Source: Desulfatirhabdium butyrativorans (GTDB lineage: Bacteria; Desulfobacterota; Desulfobacteria; Desulfobacterales; JAIFKL01). From it: DNA of 5,906 nucleotides. The position numbers and the translations under genes are program-made. This document shows, in pieces, positions 1 to 5,906 of this stretch. The notes beneath the pieces are model-generated. The model made no database searches and had not been told where the DNA came from. It saw only the letters and a program-made list of their open reading frames with translations. Location: assembly GCA_022736535.1 (NCBI GenBank), contig DZCT01000324.1, positions 1 to 5,906 on the forward strand, read 5' to 3'. The stretch's first letter is position 1. Each line of letters starts with the position of its first letter.

Positions 1-1779
1 CCCTTTCCCTTGCAACGGATTGAAACTGTTGATGAACCCCGTGACCGGGAAAAAGCCAGTCAGTTGACGCTGTTCGACGAGCAGGCATTTCATCAAAAAG
101 CCCACCCGGACGGCTGGCGCAACCGTCTTATCTGGGGTGACAACAAGTTAGTCATGGCTTCCCTTCTGCAAGAGTTCAGAGGCAAAATTGATCTGATTTA
201 CATTGATCCGCCTTTTGATGTGGGCGCAGATTTTACCATGCAGGTGCAGCTCGGAGAGGAAAAAGACACGCTTCAGAAAGAACAGTCTATTTTGGAGGCG
301 GTGGCGTATCGGGATACCTGGGGCAGAGGCACGGATTCCTACTTACACATGATGTATGAACGGCTGACGCTCATGCGGGAATTGCTCAGTGAGCGGGGGA
401 GTATTTATGTGCATTGTGATTGGAGGGTAAATGCACTTTTGCGATCAGTCCTTGACGACGTTTTTTCAAACAATTTGTTTTTAAATGAGATTATCTGGAC
501 TTATTTTGCTTTTAAACGTAAAACAGCACGAAAGTTCCCGCAAAAACACGACACAATTGTCTCCTATCGTAAAAATTCTGAAACATTTATTTGGAATACA
601 CAATATAGACCACACAAGCCAGACTATTTGAAAAGATGGAAAAAAGATGAACAAGGACGTTATTACAGGGATGATGTTAATCCAACAAAAGGTGGAACTC
701 GTGTTATTTATCTAGATGAGATCGAAGGAGATATTGTTGATTCAGTATGGGACGATATTCCCCCGGTTAATCCGGTAGCCACTGAAAGAACAGACTATCA
801 AACCCAAAAACCCGAAGCCCTTTTAGAGCGCATCATCAAAGCCTCGTCCAACGAAGGCGACTTGGTAGCTGATTTTTTCTGCGGCTCCGGAACCACGCTG
901 GCAGTGGCGGAAAAATCAGGTCGGCGCTGGATCGGTGCAGATTTGGGGCGTTATGCGATTCACACAACGCGCAAGCGGCTGATTCAGGTGCAGCGGGAAC
1001 TCCACGCAAAAACACAGCCCTACCGCTCCTTTGATGTCTATAATCTGGGAAGATATGAACGGCAATGGTGGCAGCTTGACCGCCTGAAAGGCGCGGACGC
1101 GGAACACCGCCGCATTGTCCTGCAATTCTACAAAGCCGCAGTGCTGGAACGTCCGCCCCATCCCATGCTTCACGGCAAAAAAGGAAATGCTTACGTCCAT
1201 GTCAACCCGATTGACAGCATCTTTACTTTTGAGGGACTGCGGGCGCTTTCCGATGCGGCACGCGCGCTGGGCGCGCGGGAACTGCATTGCCTGTCCTGGG
1301 AATTTGAAATGGAACTGGCGCTTAAAAAACAAGCAGTTGAAACAGAAAGCGGACTGACCGTCCGCCTCAAATATATTCCCCGTGAAATCATGGAACCCAA
1401 CCGGACACAGGTACAGTTTTTTGAAGCCGGGGCATTGGAAGCCCGCGTGCTTTTCCGTGAGGGCAAAGCAGACGTGGAACTGATACGCTTCACCCCTTCG
1501 CTTGCCGAGGCACCGGAAAAAGAAGTGGCAGCCCTGCGGGAGCGGGCATTGACTTCCCCTTTTGACTTCATTGATTTCTGGGCAGCAGACTTTGACTATG
1601 CCGGGGATAAGCCCTTTGAACATCACTGGCAGGATTTCCGCACACGCAAAGACCGGTCCCTGAAAACCCGTAGCGATCTCGGCTGGCAGTACGACAGCCC
1701 CGGCTCACATCAGATTGCCGTCAAAGTGATAGATGTCTTCGGCGTGGATACGACCATCGTTTTAGATGCGGAGGTCTGA
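1..1779 (+). CDS. mod: Type III-like site-specific DNA methyltransferase (Mod), 5' end outside window
   Basis: This gene encodes an amino-methyltransferase that transfers a methyl group from S-adenosylmethionine to a base in a specific DNA site, probably adenine N6; it would protect host DNA and give the partner nuclease its specificity. Numbering residues from the TTG at 10-12, the catalytic motif IV is DPPF (66-69), preceded by LIWGDN (40-45). The SAM-binding motif I is DFFCGSGTT (288-296), preceded by QKPEALLERII (266-276). Catalytic motif before SAM motif is the beta-class order of type III Mod proteins. Residues about 138-257 between them are the expected target-recognition region, and about 345-589 form a C-terminal domain I cannot name. 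The frame stays open through codons 1-9 (P-F-P), and homologues as I recall them have more N-terminal sequence, so the TTG is unlikely to be the true start. The stop is TGA at 1777-1779. The Res-like gene lies 282 bp downstream on the same strand. Family assignment is firm; the exact base modified and the site are unknown. Confidence 0.93.
   Translation, partial: PFPLQRIETVDEPRDREKASQLTLFDEQAFHQKAHPDGWRNRLIWGDNKLVMASLLQEFRGKIDLIYIDPPFDVGADFTMQVQLGEEKDTLQKEQSILEAVAYRDTWGRGTDSYLHMMYERLTLMRELLSERGSIYVHCDWRVNALLRSVLDDVFSNNLFLNEIIWTYFAFKRKTARKFPQKHDTIVSYRKNSETFIWNTQYRPHKPDYLKRWKKDEQGRYYRDDVNPTKGGTRVIYLDEIEGDIVDSVWDDIPPVNPVATERTDYQTQKPEALLERIIKASSNEGDLVADFFCGSGTTLAVAEKSGRRWIGADLGRYAIHTTRKRLIQVQRELHAKTQPYRSFDVYNLGRYERQWWQLDRLKGADAEHRRIVLQFYKAAVLERPPHPMLHGKKGNAYVHVNPIDSIFTFEGLRALSDAARALGARELHCLSWEFEMELALKKQAVETESGLTVRLKYIPREIMEPNRTQVQFFEAGALEARVLFREGKADVELIRFTPSLAEAPEKEVAALRERALTSPFDFIDFWAADFDYAGDKPFEHHWQDFRTRKDRSLKTRSDLGWQYDSPGSHQIAVKVIDVFGVDTTIVLDAEV
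421..780 (+). other. Putative target-recognition region of Mod, AT-rich segment
   Basis: This part of the methyltransferase gene (residues about 138-257) lies between the DPPF and FCGSG motifs, where beta-class enzymes carry their DNA-recognition domain. My hand count gives 81 G/C of 240 bases (34%) over 481-720, against 93 of 180 (52%) over 241-420 and 35 of 60 (58%) over 841-900. Arginine codons here include AGA and AGG repeatedly, while the flanks mostly use CGC and CGG. The limits are approximate, set where composition changes. The role as recognition domain is inferred from family architecture. Confidence 0.6.
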
Positions 1780-1790
1780 TTTTAAAAAAA

Positions 1791-1882
1791 TGTCTGAACT
1801 GTGATTTGTCTGATTGATATGATTGCTCTGATTATTTTCAGTCAGATGAATCAGACGAATCAGACAAATCAGAGTTCAAGAC
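1791..1882. repeat. Intergenic hairpin element, copy 1 (TCTGATT-rich)
   Basis: This is a long imperfect inverted repeat starting 11 bases after the mod stop codon. The left arm (1792-1832) pairs with the right arm (1841-1882) at about 34 of 41 positions with one bulge, leaving an 8-base loop (1833-1840). Both arms are built from repeated TCTGATT-like units; the right arm shows the reverse complement, AATCAGA, several times. Its first 63 bases (1791-1853) recur exactly at 1894-1956. It contains no convincing coding sequence. It could be a small palindromic (REP- or MITE-like) element, and its RNA could form a stem that ends or protects the mod transcript, though no T-run follows. Confidence 0.8.
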
Positions 1883-1893
1883 CGTTTGAACAT

Positions 1894-1968
1894 TGTCTGA
1901 ACTGTGATTTGTCTGATTGATATGATTGCTCTGATTATTTTCAGTCAGATGAATCACAGTTTCAGACA
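1894..1968. repeat. Intergenic hairpin element, copy 2 (shortened right arm)
   Basis: The first 63 bases (1894-1956) are identical to 1791-1853, at an offset of 103 bases. The right arm is shorter than in copy 1: it lacks the middle AATCAGA units and goes directly to an outer arm. The outer stem, 1894-1909 with 1952-1968, pairs fully apart from one bulged base. The rest of the gap (1969-2061) holds a small GGCAT-TCC-ATGCC hairpin (1980-1992) and the leader of the res gene. I see no gene in it. Confidence 0.8.
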
Positions 1969-2042
1969 GTCGTAGGTTAGGCATTCCATGCCCGCTGCCC
2001 CGGAAAATCGCAACGGATGCGTGCTGAAAATATATCTCACTG

Positions 2043-2048
2043 AAAAGG
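2043..2048 (+). promoter_or_regulatory. Weak ribosome-binding-site candidate for res
   Basis: The sequence AAAAGG lies 13 bases before the ATG at 2062, which is a weak match at long spacing. It is listed because it bears on the start: an in-frame TGA at 2041-2043 closes the frame just upstream, and no in-frame ATG, GTG or TTG lies between that stop and 2062. The ATG at 2062 is therefore the most upstream possible start even though the binding site is poor. Confidence 0.25.
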
Positions 2049-2061
2049 TTCAAAACCAGCC

Positions 2062-5000
2062 ATGTCCTTTGAATTTACTCAAAGAAATGCCTCGGCGCTG
2101 GAGCCGCTCTTTAAAGCTTGGGAAGAACCCGTTCTCCACCGGCTGCCCAACTCTGAAAGAGGCAAACCTGCGGTCATTGCCCCGGGACGGCGTCCCAGCA
2201 AAATTCCGCCGGTGCGGGCGATCCGCGCCGAAGTGGACGGTTGGCGGCGCGGGGGCTGTGCCGGCATCAGCGACACCTCCCGGTTCCTGCTTCAGCACTG
2301 GTTTGAGGCAGAGCATCCGATAAGCGGACCCGAAGGAGAGCAGATTCTTTTCCGCTATCACTGGGCGCAGCGGGAAGCCATTGAAACTTTTATCTATCTC
2401 TACGAACTGCGCCGGGTGAGAAACCTTTCCGAACTGCTCTTTGAATTTGGAAACGAGGAATTGGCTGATCTCGCGCTGGGCATTCCGCCGGAACAGGACC
2501 GCTGGGGCAGATACTGCGCCAAAATCGCCACCGGCGCGGGCAAAACCAAAATCATGACGCTGGCAATTGTCTGGAGTTATTTCCACAGCATCTATGAGCC
2601 GAATTCTGATCTGGCAAGACATTTTGTGCTGATCGCGCCCAACCTGACCGTTTATGAACGCCTCAAAGACGATTTTGAAAACTGCGCGGTCTTTTACAAA
2701 GACCCGCTGATCCCCGAAGAATGGAAAAACGATTTTCAGATGCAGGTCGTCCTGCAAGATGAGCCGGGGGGCGCGACTTCTCACGGCGCGGTATATCTGA
2801 CCAATATTCACCGCCTTTACGGGACCGGCGCCGGTCCGCAGGCTGAAAAAAACGAATCATCTCCCCTCTTCGGTCCCCCGGTCTCCCGCAGCCGTGCAAC
2901 GGACAGCAGCCTGAGCCTGCGGGAGCGCGTCACTGCCCACCCGCGCCTGATGGTGCTGAATGACGAAGCCCATCACCTCCATGATCCGGAACTGGCATGG
3001 AACCGGGCAGTTGATGCCCTGCACGAAGAAAGCCTGAATCGCGGGGGGCAGGGACTTTCCCTGCAATTGGATTTCACTGCCACCCCCAAGCACAACGACG
3101 GAACGGTCTTCCGTCATATTGTCTGCGATTTTCCCCTGGGCGAGGCAGTGGACGCGGGCATCGTCAAAGTGCCGGTTCTGGGCGAATCGGATGAGCTGAT
3201 CCCGGGCCGCGACAAAAAAAGTCCCGCGCATCAGCGATATGCCATGCACCTGCAACTGGGGTATCAGCGCTATGTCAGAACCCATGAAGAACTCGGCAAA
3301 GTCTGCAAGCCCATTCTCTTTGTGATGACCGAAGATGCGAGCGCAGCAAATGAAATAACGGATTACCTTGACAGCGACGCGTTTCCCCTGCTCAAAGGCT
3401 GTGTGCTGAATATTCACACCCGGCTGAAAGGGAAGATCAGAAATATCAGACGCGGGGGGCGCGAGATCAAAGAATTTGTCGAAAACGACGCTGCCATGAA
3501 ACCGGATGATTTGCGGGAACTGCGCGAGATGTCCCGCGAATTGGACAGCCCGGACAGTAAATTCCGCTGTGTGGTTTCCGTGATGATGCTGCGCGAAGGC
3601 TGGGATGTGCGGAATGTGACGACCATTGTGCCGCTGCGTCCCTATTCCGCCAAATCGGGCATTCTGCCGGAACAGACCCTGGGGCGCGGTCTGCGGCGCA
3701 TGTTTCCCTCGGGTGAAATTCCGGAGCTGGTGACGGTCATTGAGCATCCCGCGTTCCGCAAACTGTACGAGGACGAGCTTGCGCAGGAAGGAGTGGACAT
3801 TGCAGTGCTGCCCCTGCGCGAAGCTTTCAAACAGACGGTTACAATCTTTGCCGATCACAGAAACAAAGCTGTTGAGGATTTGGAAATCGAAATTCCCCTG
3901 ATTTCCGATGCTGTTGAAAGCAGCGCTGAACTGAAAGGACTGAGCTTTGAGGAAGTATGCGGCTATTTTCGGGCAAGATTCAAGCCCCTGCCTCTGGGCA
4001 AAAAGAAAAAGGGGGCAGTGGAATATCGGGAACGGCATCTCTTTACCGATGAGGTGGTGGCGCAGATGAAACTTGATGCGGGGCTTCTGACCAAAGCCTG
4101 GTCCGCGCCGGCTTATTTTACTCAGATGCTGGGAAGTGTCTGCCGTATCACCCATCCGCATCAGTCGCTGGCGCCGCTGGTGGAGCGATTTATTGCCGAG
4201 GTCCTTTTCGGACAGACTATAGACCTGTACGCGGGAGAAGCGGATCACCGGATGCGGGATCAGGATGTGGCAGAACATATCCGCGCTGTGTTTACGCCGC
4301 TGATTCTGGAAAAGACGGTTCACGAAAAAAAACGCACGCGCATCAGCCGGGGGCAGAAGATTTCAGAATGGAAAGCTTATCAGGCTGCCAGCAATGACAG
4401 AAGGCCCGCGCTTCCGGCAGAGCGGACGCTGTTCAATCTGGTTCCCTGCGAGAATGAATTTGAGCAGGCATTCAGCGATTTTCTGGACATTGCACAGGAT
4501 GCCGCCGCGTTTGCCAAAAATGCGGGTCCCCAGAAACTGATGCTTGACTACCTGAAGCCGGACGGTCACCGCGCGCTGTACATCCCTGATTTCATTGTCC
4601 GGTCTCAGAACCGCGTCATGTATCTGGCGGAGCTGAAAGGGCGTCAGGACAATCTCGTGCCTTACAAAGCTGCCGCGGCTGCGGAATGGTGCCGCGCCGC
4701 GTCAACCCCAAAATTCCGATGGCAGTATCTGTATGTGCCTTATCATCTTTTTCAGCAGAGCGCCGCCGCGACGATTGAAGAACTGGCGCGAGCCTGCGAG
4801 CCTTCCCTGAAAACACTGCTTGAAGAGGTGAAAACCCGGCAGTTGTCTCTGCCGCTGGAACAAGCCGCCGCGCGGTCTTATGAAGAAGACTGCTTCCGTG
4901 ATGCGCTGGCGCAGGCAGGAATTGATCGGGCGCCGGCGGAAACAGAAAGCCTGATGCGTCAGGCAGTGCTGCTGCTGGATCACGCGGTGCGCTCGCGGCA

Positions 5001-5481
5001 GCCCGGTCTTGCCCATGCTTTTCAGCCTCTGCTGCGCCCGCTGGACGAATACGCATTGCGGATATTGGAAAAATATCTCAAGCCCCGTCTGCCTGCCGGG
5101 ACCGGGCAGCGTTATGATTTTTTCAACCCGGACCTGAGCGGCTTATCAAATCGGGATCAGACGCTGTTGGAAAAAAATCAGCGTTATCTGCACAACAATC
5201 TTGAATACGGGCGTTCCATTCAGCGTCTCGGCACGCTGCTGTTCTGTTTGGATTACGCGCAGAAAAACAGACGGGACGCTGGCGGCATCTGGCAGGCGGT
5301 TGCGGATATTTTTTCCGCGCCGCAGTTTGCGGGTCTTTACCGTTGCCTGAACGCCATCAACGAATTTCGCAATACCCGGGTCGCGCATGTGGAGCAGCCC
5401 CTGACCGATGCGGCGGAAGCCCGGGGCATGATGCACCGATGGCTGTTCTGTCTGAATAACATGGTACAGGCAGCAGCCTGA
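2062..5481 (+). CDS. res: Type III-like restriction enzyme Res: DEAH-box helicase with PD-(D/E)xK nuclease
   Basis: This gene encodes the 1139-residue ATP-dependent translocase/endonuclease subunit expected to act with the upstream methyltransferase and cut unmodified DNA. Residues about 45-135 are an N-terminal domain with the W-R-R-G-G element at 61-65. The superfamily 2 motor follows: Walker A ATGAGKT (156-162), motif Ia-like IAPNLTVYERL (191-201), motif II DEAH (301-304), motif III TAT (339-341), motif V region MLREGWDV (509-516) and motif VI QTLGRGLRR (538-546). A PD-(D/E)xK nuclease motif follows with P842-D843 and E857-L858-K859. Residues about 935-1139 are a predicted helical extension containing RNTRVAH (1103-1109). 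I remember classical type III Res proteins as nearer 970 residues, so this one is long, and the extension accounts for most of the excess. All expected catalytic residues are present, with no frameshift. NCBI-style names could be DEAD/DEAH box helicase family protein or a BPTD_3080-like restriction endonuclease, but I cannot test that here. Confidence 0.94.
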   Translation: MSFEFTQRNASALEPLFKAWEEPVLHRLPNSERGKPAVIAPGRRPSKIPPVRAIRAEVDGWRRGGCAGISDTSRFLLQHWFEAEHPISGPEGEQILFRYHWAQREAIETFIYLYELRRVRNLSELLFEFGNEELADLALGIPPEQDRWGRYCAKIATGAGKTKIMTLAIVWSYFHSIYEPNSDLARHFVLIAPNLTVYERLKDDFENCAVFYKDPLIPEEWKNDFQMQVVLQDEPGGATSHGAVYLTNIHRLYGTGAGPQAEKNESSPLFGPPVSRSRATDSSLSLRERVTAHPRLMVLNDEAHHLHDPELAWNRAVDALHEESLNRGGQGLSLQLDFTATPKHNDGTVFRHIVCDFPLGEAVDAGIVKVPVLGESDELIPGRDKKSPAHQRYAMHLQLGYQRYVRTHEELGKVCKPILFVMTEDASAANEITDYLDSDAFPLLKGCVLNIHTRLKGKIRNIRRGGREIKEFVENDAAMKPDDLRELREMSRELDSPDSKFRCVVSVMMLREGWDVRNVTTIVPLRPYSAKSGILPEQTLGRGLRRMFPSGEIPELVTVIEHPAFRKLYEDELAQEGVDIAVLPLREAFKQTVTIFADHRNKAVEDLEIEIPLISDAVESSAELKGLSFEEVCGYFRARFKPLPLGKKKKGAVEYRERHLFTDEVVAQMKLDAGLLTKAWSAPAYFTQMLGSVCRITHPHQSLAPLVERFIAEVLFGQTIDLYAGEADHRMRDQDVAEHIRAVFTPLILEKTVHEKKRTRISRGQKISEWKAYQAASNDRRPALPAERTLFNLVPCENEFEQAFSDFLDIAQDAAAFAKNAGPQKLMLDYLKPDGHRALYIPDFIVRSQNRVMYLAELKGRQDNLVPYKAAAAAEWCRAASTPKFRWQYLYVPYHLFQQSAAATIEELARACEPSLKTLLEEVKTRQLSLPLEQAAARSYEEDCFRDALAQAGIDRAPAETESLMRQAVLLLDHAVRSRQPGLAHAFQPLLRPLDEYALRILEKYLKPRLPAGTGQRYDFFNPDLSGLSNRDQTLLEKNQRYLHNNLEYGRSIQRLGTLLFCLDYAQKNRRDAGGIWQAVADIFSAPQFAGLYRCLNAINEFRNTRVAHVEQPLTDAAEARGMMHRWLFCLNNMVQAAA

Positions 5482-5485
5482 TTCA

Positions 5486-5518
5486 AGATTTGACAAGTTT
5501 TCAGCAGTTGTCAAATCT
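5486..5518 (+). terminator. Stem-loop directly after the res stop codon, possible terminator
   Basis: AGATTTGACAA (5486-5496) and TTGTCAAATCT (5508-5518) form a perfect 11-bp inverted repeat with an 11-base loop, beginning 5 bases after the TGA at 5479-5481. Its position suits a transcript end. The stem is AT-rich and no T-run follows, so it is not a standard intrinsic terminator. It could instead stabilise the 3' end of the mRNA or be a palindromic protein-binding site. Confidence 0.45.
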
Positions 5519-5623
5519 CATACCGATTCGCTTTCAGCATTGATATTTTTCCGTTTCTCTTTGCGACCGTTGCGAGAAATAATAAAAGGTTTCTCGCATC
5601 TGTTCTCATACCGAATCTCTTTT
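5516..5623. repeat. Imperfect 20-bp direct repeat pair
   Basis: TCTCATACCGA occurs at 5516-5526 and again at 5604-5614. Extending each copy to 20 bases (5516-5535 and 5604-5623) keeps 17 matching positions, with an 88-base offset. The first copy overlaps the end of the stem-loop after res. Its function is unknown; it may be the edges of an old insertion or duplication. Confidence 0.4.
5571..5598. repeat. 9-bp perfect stem-loop
   Basis: TGCGAGAAA (5571-5579) is the exact reverse complement of TTTCTCGCA (5590-5598), with a 10-base AT-rich loop. It lies between the two copies of the TCTCATACCGA repeat, so the three may be parts of one small element. No T-run follows. Confidence 0.45.
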
Positions 5624-5656
5624 GACTTTATATGATGTTTTTTCCGGAGGGGTTCC

Positions 5657-5730
5657 CCGCAGAGATCACAGAGTTTTAAGAGACCGCAGAGATCACAGAG
5701 TTTTTTTTAAACTCTCTGTGTTCTCCGTGG
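5657..5730. repeat. CTCTGTG/CACAGAG repeat cluster
   Basis: A 21-bp sequence, beginning CCGCAGAGATCACAGAG and ending TTTT, occurs perfectly twice in tandem (5657-5677 and 5684-5704; offset 27). A degenerate inverted copy follows across an eight-T run, with AAACTCTCTGTG at 5709-5720 and TTCTCCGTGG at 5721-5730, so the second copy can fold on it as an imperfect hairpin. A further CTCTGTG lies at 5740-5746. From general familiarity, intergenic repeats of this type occur in several bacterial phyla and are not protein-coding. Confidence 0.7.
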
Positions 5731-5748
5731 GCTTTTCTTCTCTGTGAA

Positions 5749-5906
5749 ACGTGAGTTCGACATAAAAATTTGATTTGTAAAATCAGACAGTTTTCATCCC
5801 CCCTTTTGTAAAGGGGGGCAGGGGGGATTTTTCTGCAACCTGCTGAAATCCCCCTTAATCCCCCTTTACAAAAGGGGGAAACCCGATGCTTATGTCGAAC
5901 TCACGT
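5749..5906. mobile_element. MITE-like palindromic element with 17-bp terminal inverted repeats
   Basis: ACGTGAGTTCGACATAA (5749-5765) is the exact reverse complement of TTATGTCGAACTCACGT (5890-5906). The two bound 158 bases that hold a large internal palindrome and no coding capacity. Small size, perfect terminal repeats and lack of a transposase fit a non-autonomous miniature element. The right terminus is the last base of the window, so longer repeats and any target-site duplication cannot be seen. It may instead be a non-mobile repeat or a nested insertion. Confidence 0.55.
5798..5880. repeat. Long C-run/G-run hairpin inside the terminal element
   Basis: The arm at 5798-5830 pairs nearly completely with 5846-5880 around a 15-base loop (5831-5845). 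They share the 19-base core CCCCCTTTTGTAAAGGGGG and its reverse complement, plus an outer GGGGGATTT/AAATCCCCC block. Each core is also self-complementary (CCCCTTT, three loop bases, AAAGGGG), so the DNA could fold as one long hairpin or as two small ones. Confidence 0.75.

Larger units (their letters stand above)
5482..5906. other. Non-coding, repeat-rich region downstream of res
   Basis: I find no convincing gene on either strand in these 425 bases. The stretch is a series of different inverted and direct repeats, listed separately: a stem-loop after the res stop, an imperfect direct repeat, a second stem-loop, a CTCTGTG-type cluster and a terminal palindromic element. Base composition changes from AT-rich (about 5520-5640) to G/C-run-rich (5798-5880). 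Confidence 0.75.

Noticed and set aside
1..480. Simple-sequence repeats in mod that could drive phase variation
   Set aside because: Type III mod genes can carry such tracts, but I see no long homopolymer or short tandem repeat in the visible 5' part. The missing true 5' end cannot be assessed.
916..1626. A 236-codon open frame on the - strand opposite mod
   Set aside because: It overlaps the conserved C-terminal half of the methyltransferase. Its product shows no recognisable domain and is most likely a shadow frame.
1898..1926. A possible promoter with TATGAT at 1921-1926
   Set aside because: The -10-like hexamer is part of the 63-bp repeat (also at 1818-1823), and the sequence about 17 bases upstream matches TTGACA poorly. 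The evidence is too weak to annotate.
1838..2053. A 71-codon open frame on the - strand in the mod-res gap
   Set aside because: Much of its translation comes from the TCTGATT repeat units (S-D-S-S-D type residues), so it is repeat-derived rather than a gene such as an antitoxin or controller protein.
1988..2323. A 111-codon + strand frame overlapping the start of res
   Set aside because: Most of it lies inside the res coding sequence in another frame. It has no recognisable domain, and the res frame has clear family motifs.
2857..4323. A 488-codon open frame on the - strand opposite the res gene
   Set aside because: It is fully antisense to conserved helicase motifs. Its translation shows no recognisable domain, and it is explained by the base composition of the real gene.
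5657..5906. A CRISPR array
   Set aside because: The direct repeat occurs only twice at a 27-base offset, leaving a 6-base spacer. No regular repeat-spacer pattern or cas gene is present.

Overview
The window holds a type III-like restriction-modification (R-M) locus on the + strand, with repeat-rich non-coding DNA between and after the two genes. Positions 1-1779 encode a beta-class DNA methyltransferase (Mod-like), cut off at its 5' end by the window edge. Positions 2062-5481 encode a complete 1139-residue DEAH-box helicase/translocase with a C-terminal PD-(D/E)xK nuclease motif (Res-like). I see no tRNA, rRNA, CRISPR array, transposase or third gene.

The two proteins should work together. 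Mod carries the sequence-recognition region and methylates host sites (probably adenine N6). Res would use Mod to find unmethylated sites, translocate with ATP and cut foreign DNA. The Mod target-recognition region (about 421-780) is far more AT-rich than the rest of the gene: I count about 34% GC over 481-720 against about 52% just upstream and 55-60% downstream. This fits replacement of the specificity domain by recombination. Res has a long helical C-terminal extension beyond the nuclease, ending near an R-N-x4-H motif that resembles a HEPN active site.

The 282-bp gap between the genes is mostly two tandem hairpins that share an exact 63-bp direct repeat (1791-1853 and 1894-1956) built from TCTGATT-like units. 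The 425 bp after res hold no convincing gene. In order they contain a perfect 11-bp stem just after the stop codon, an imperfect 20-bp direct repeat, a 9-bp stem-loop, a CTCTGTG/CACAGAG repeat cluster, and a 158-bp palindromic element (5749-5906) with perfect 17-bp terminal inverted repeats. That element ends exactly at the last base of the window, so the sequence may have been cut or its assembly broken at a repeat.

The organism is a bacterium of moderate GC (roughly 50-55% in coding DNA) with many small palindromic intergenic repeats. From general familiarity, such repeats and this kind of R-M pair suit large repeat-rich genomes such as those of Desulfobacterota. This placement is a weak inference, since no phylogenetic marker is present.
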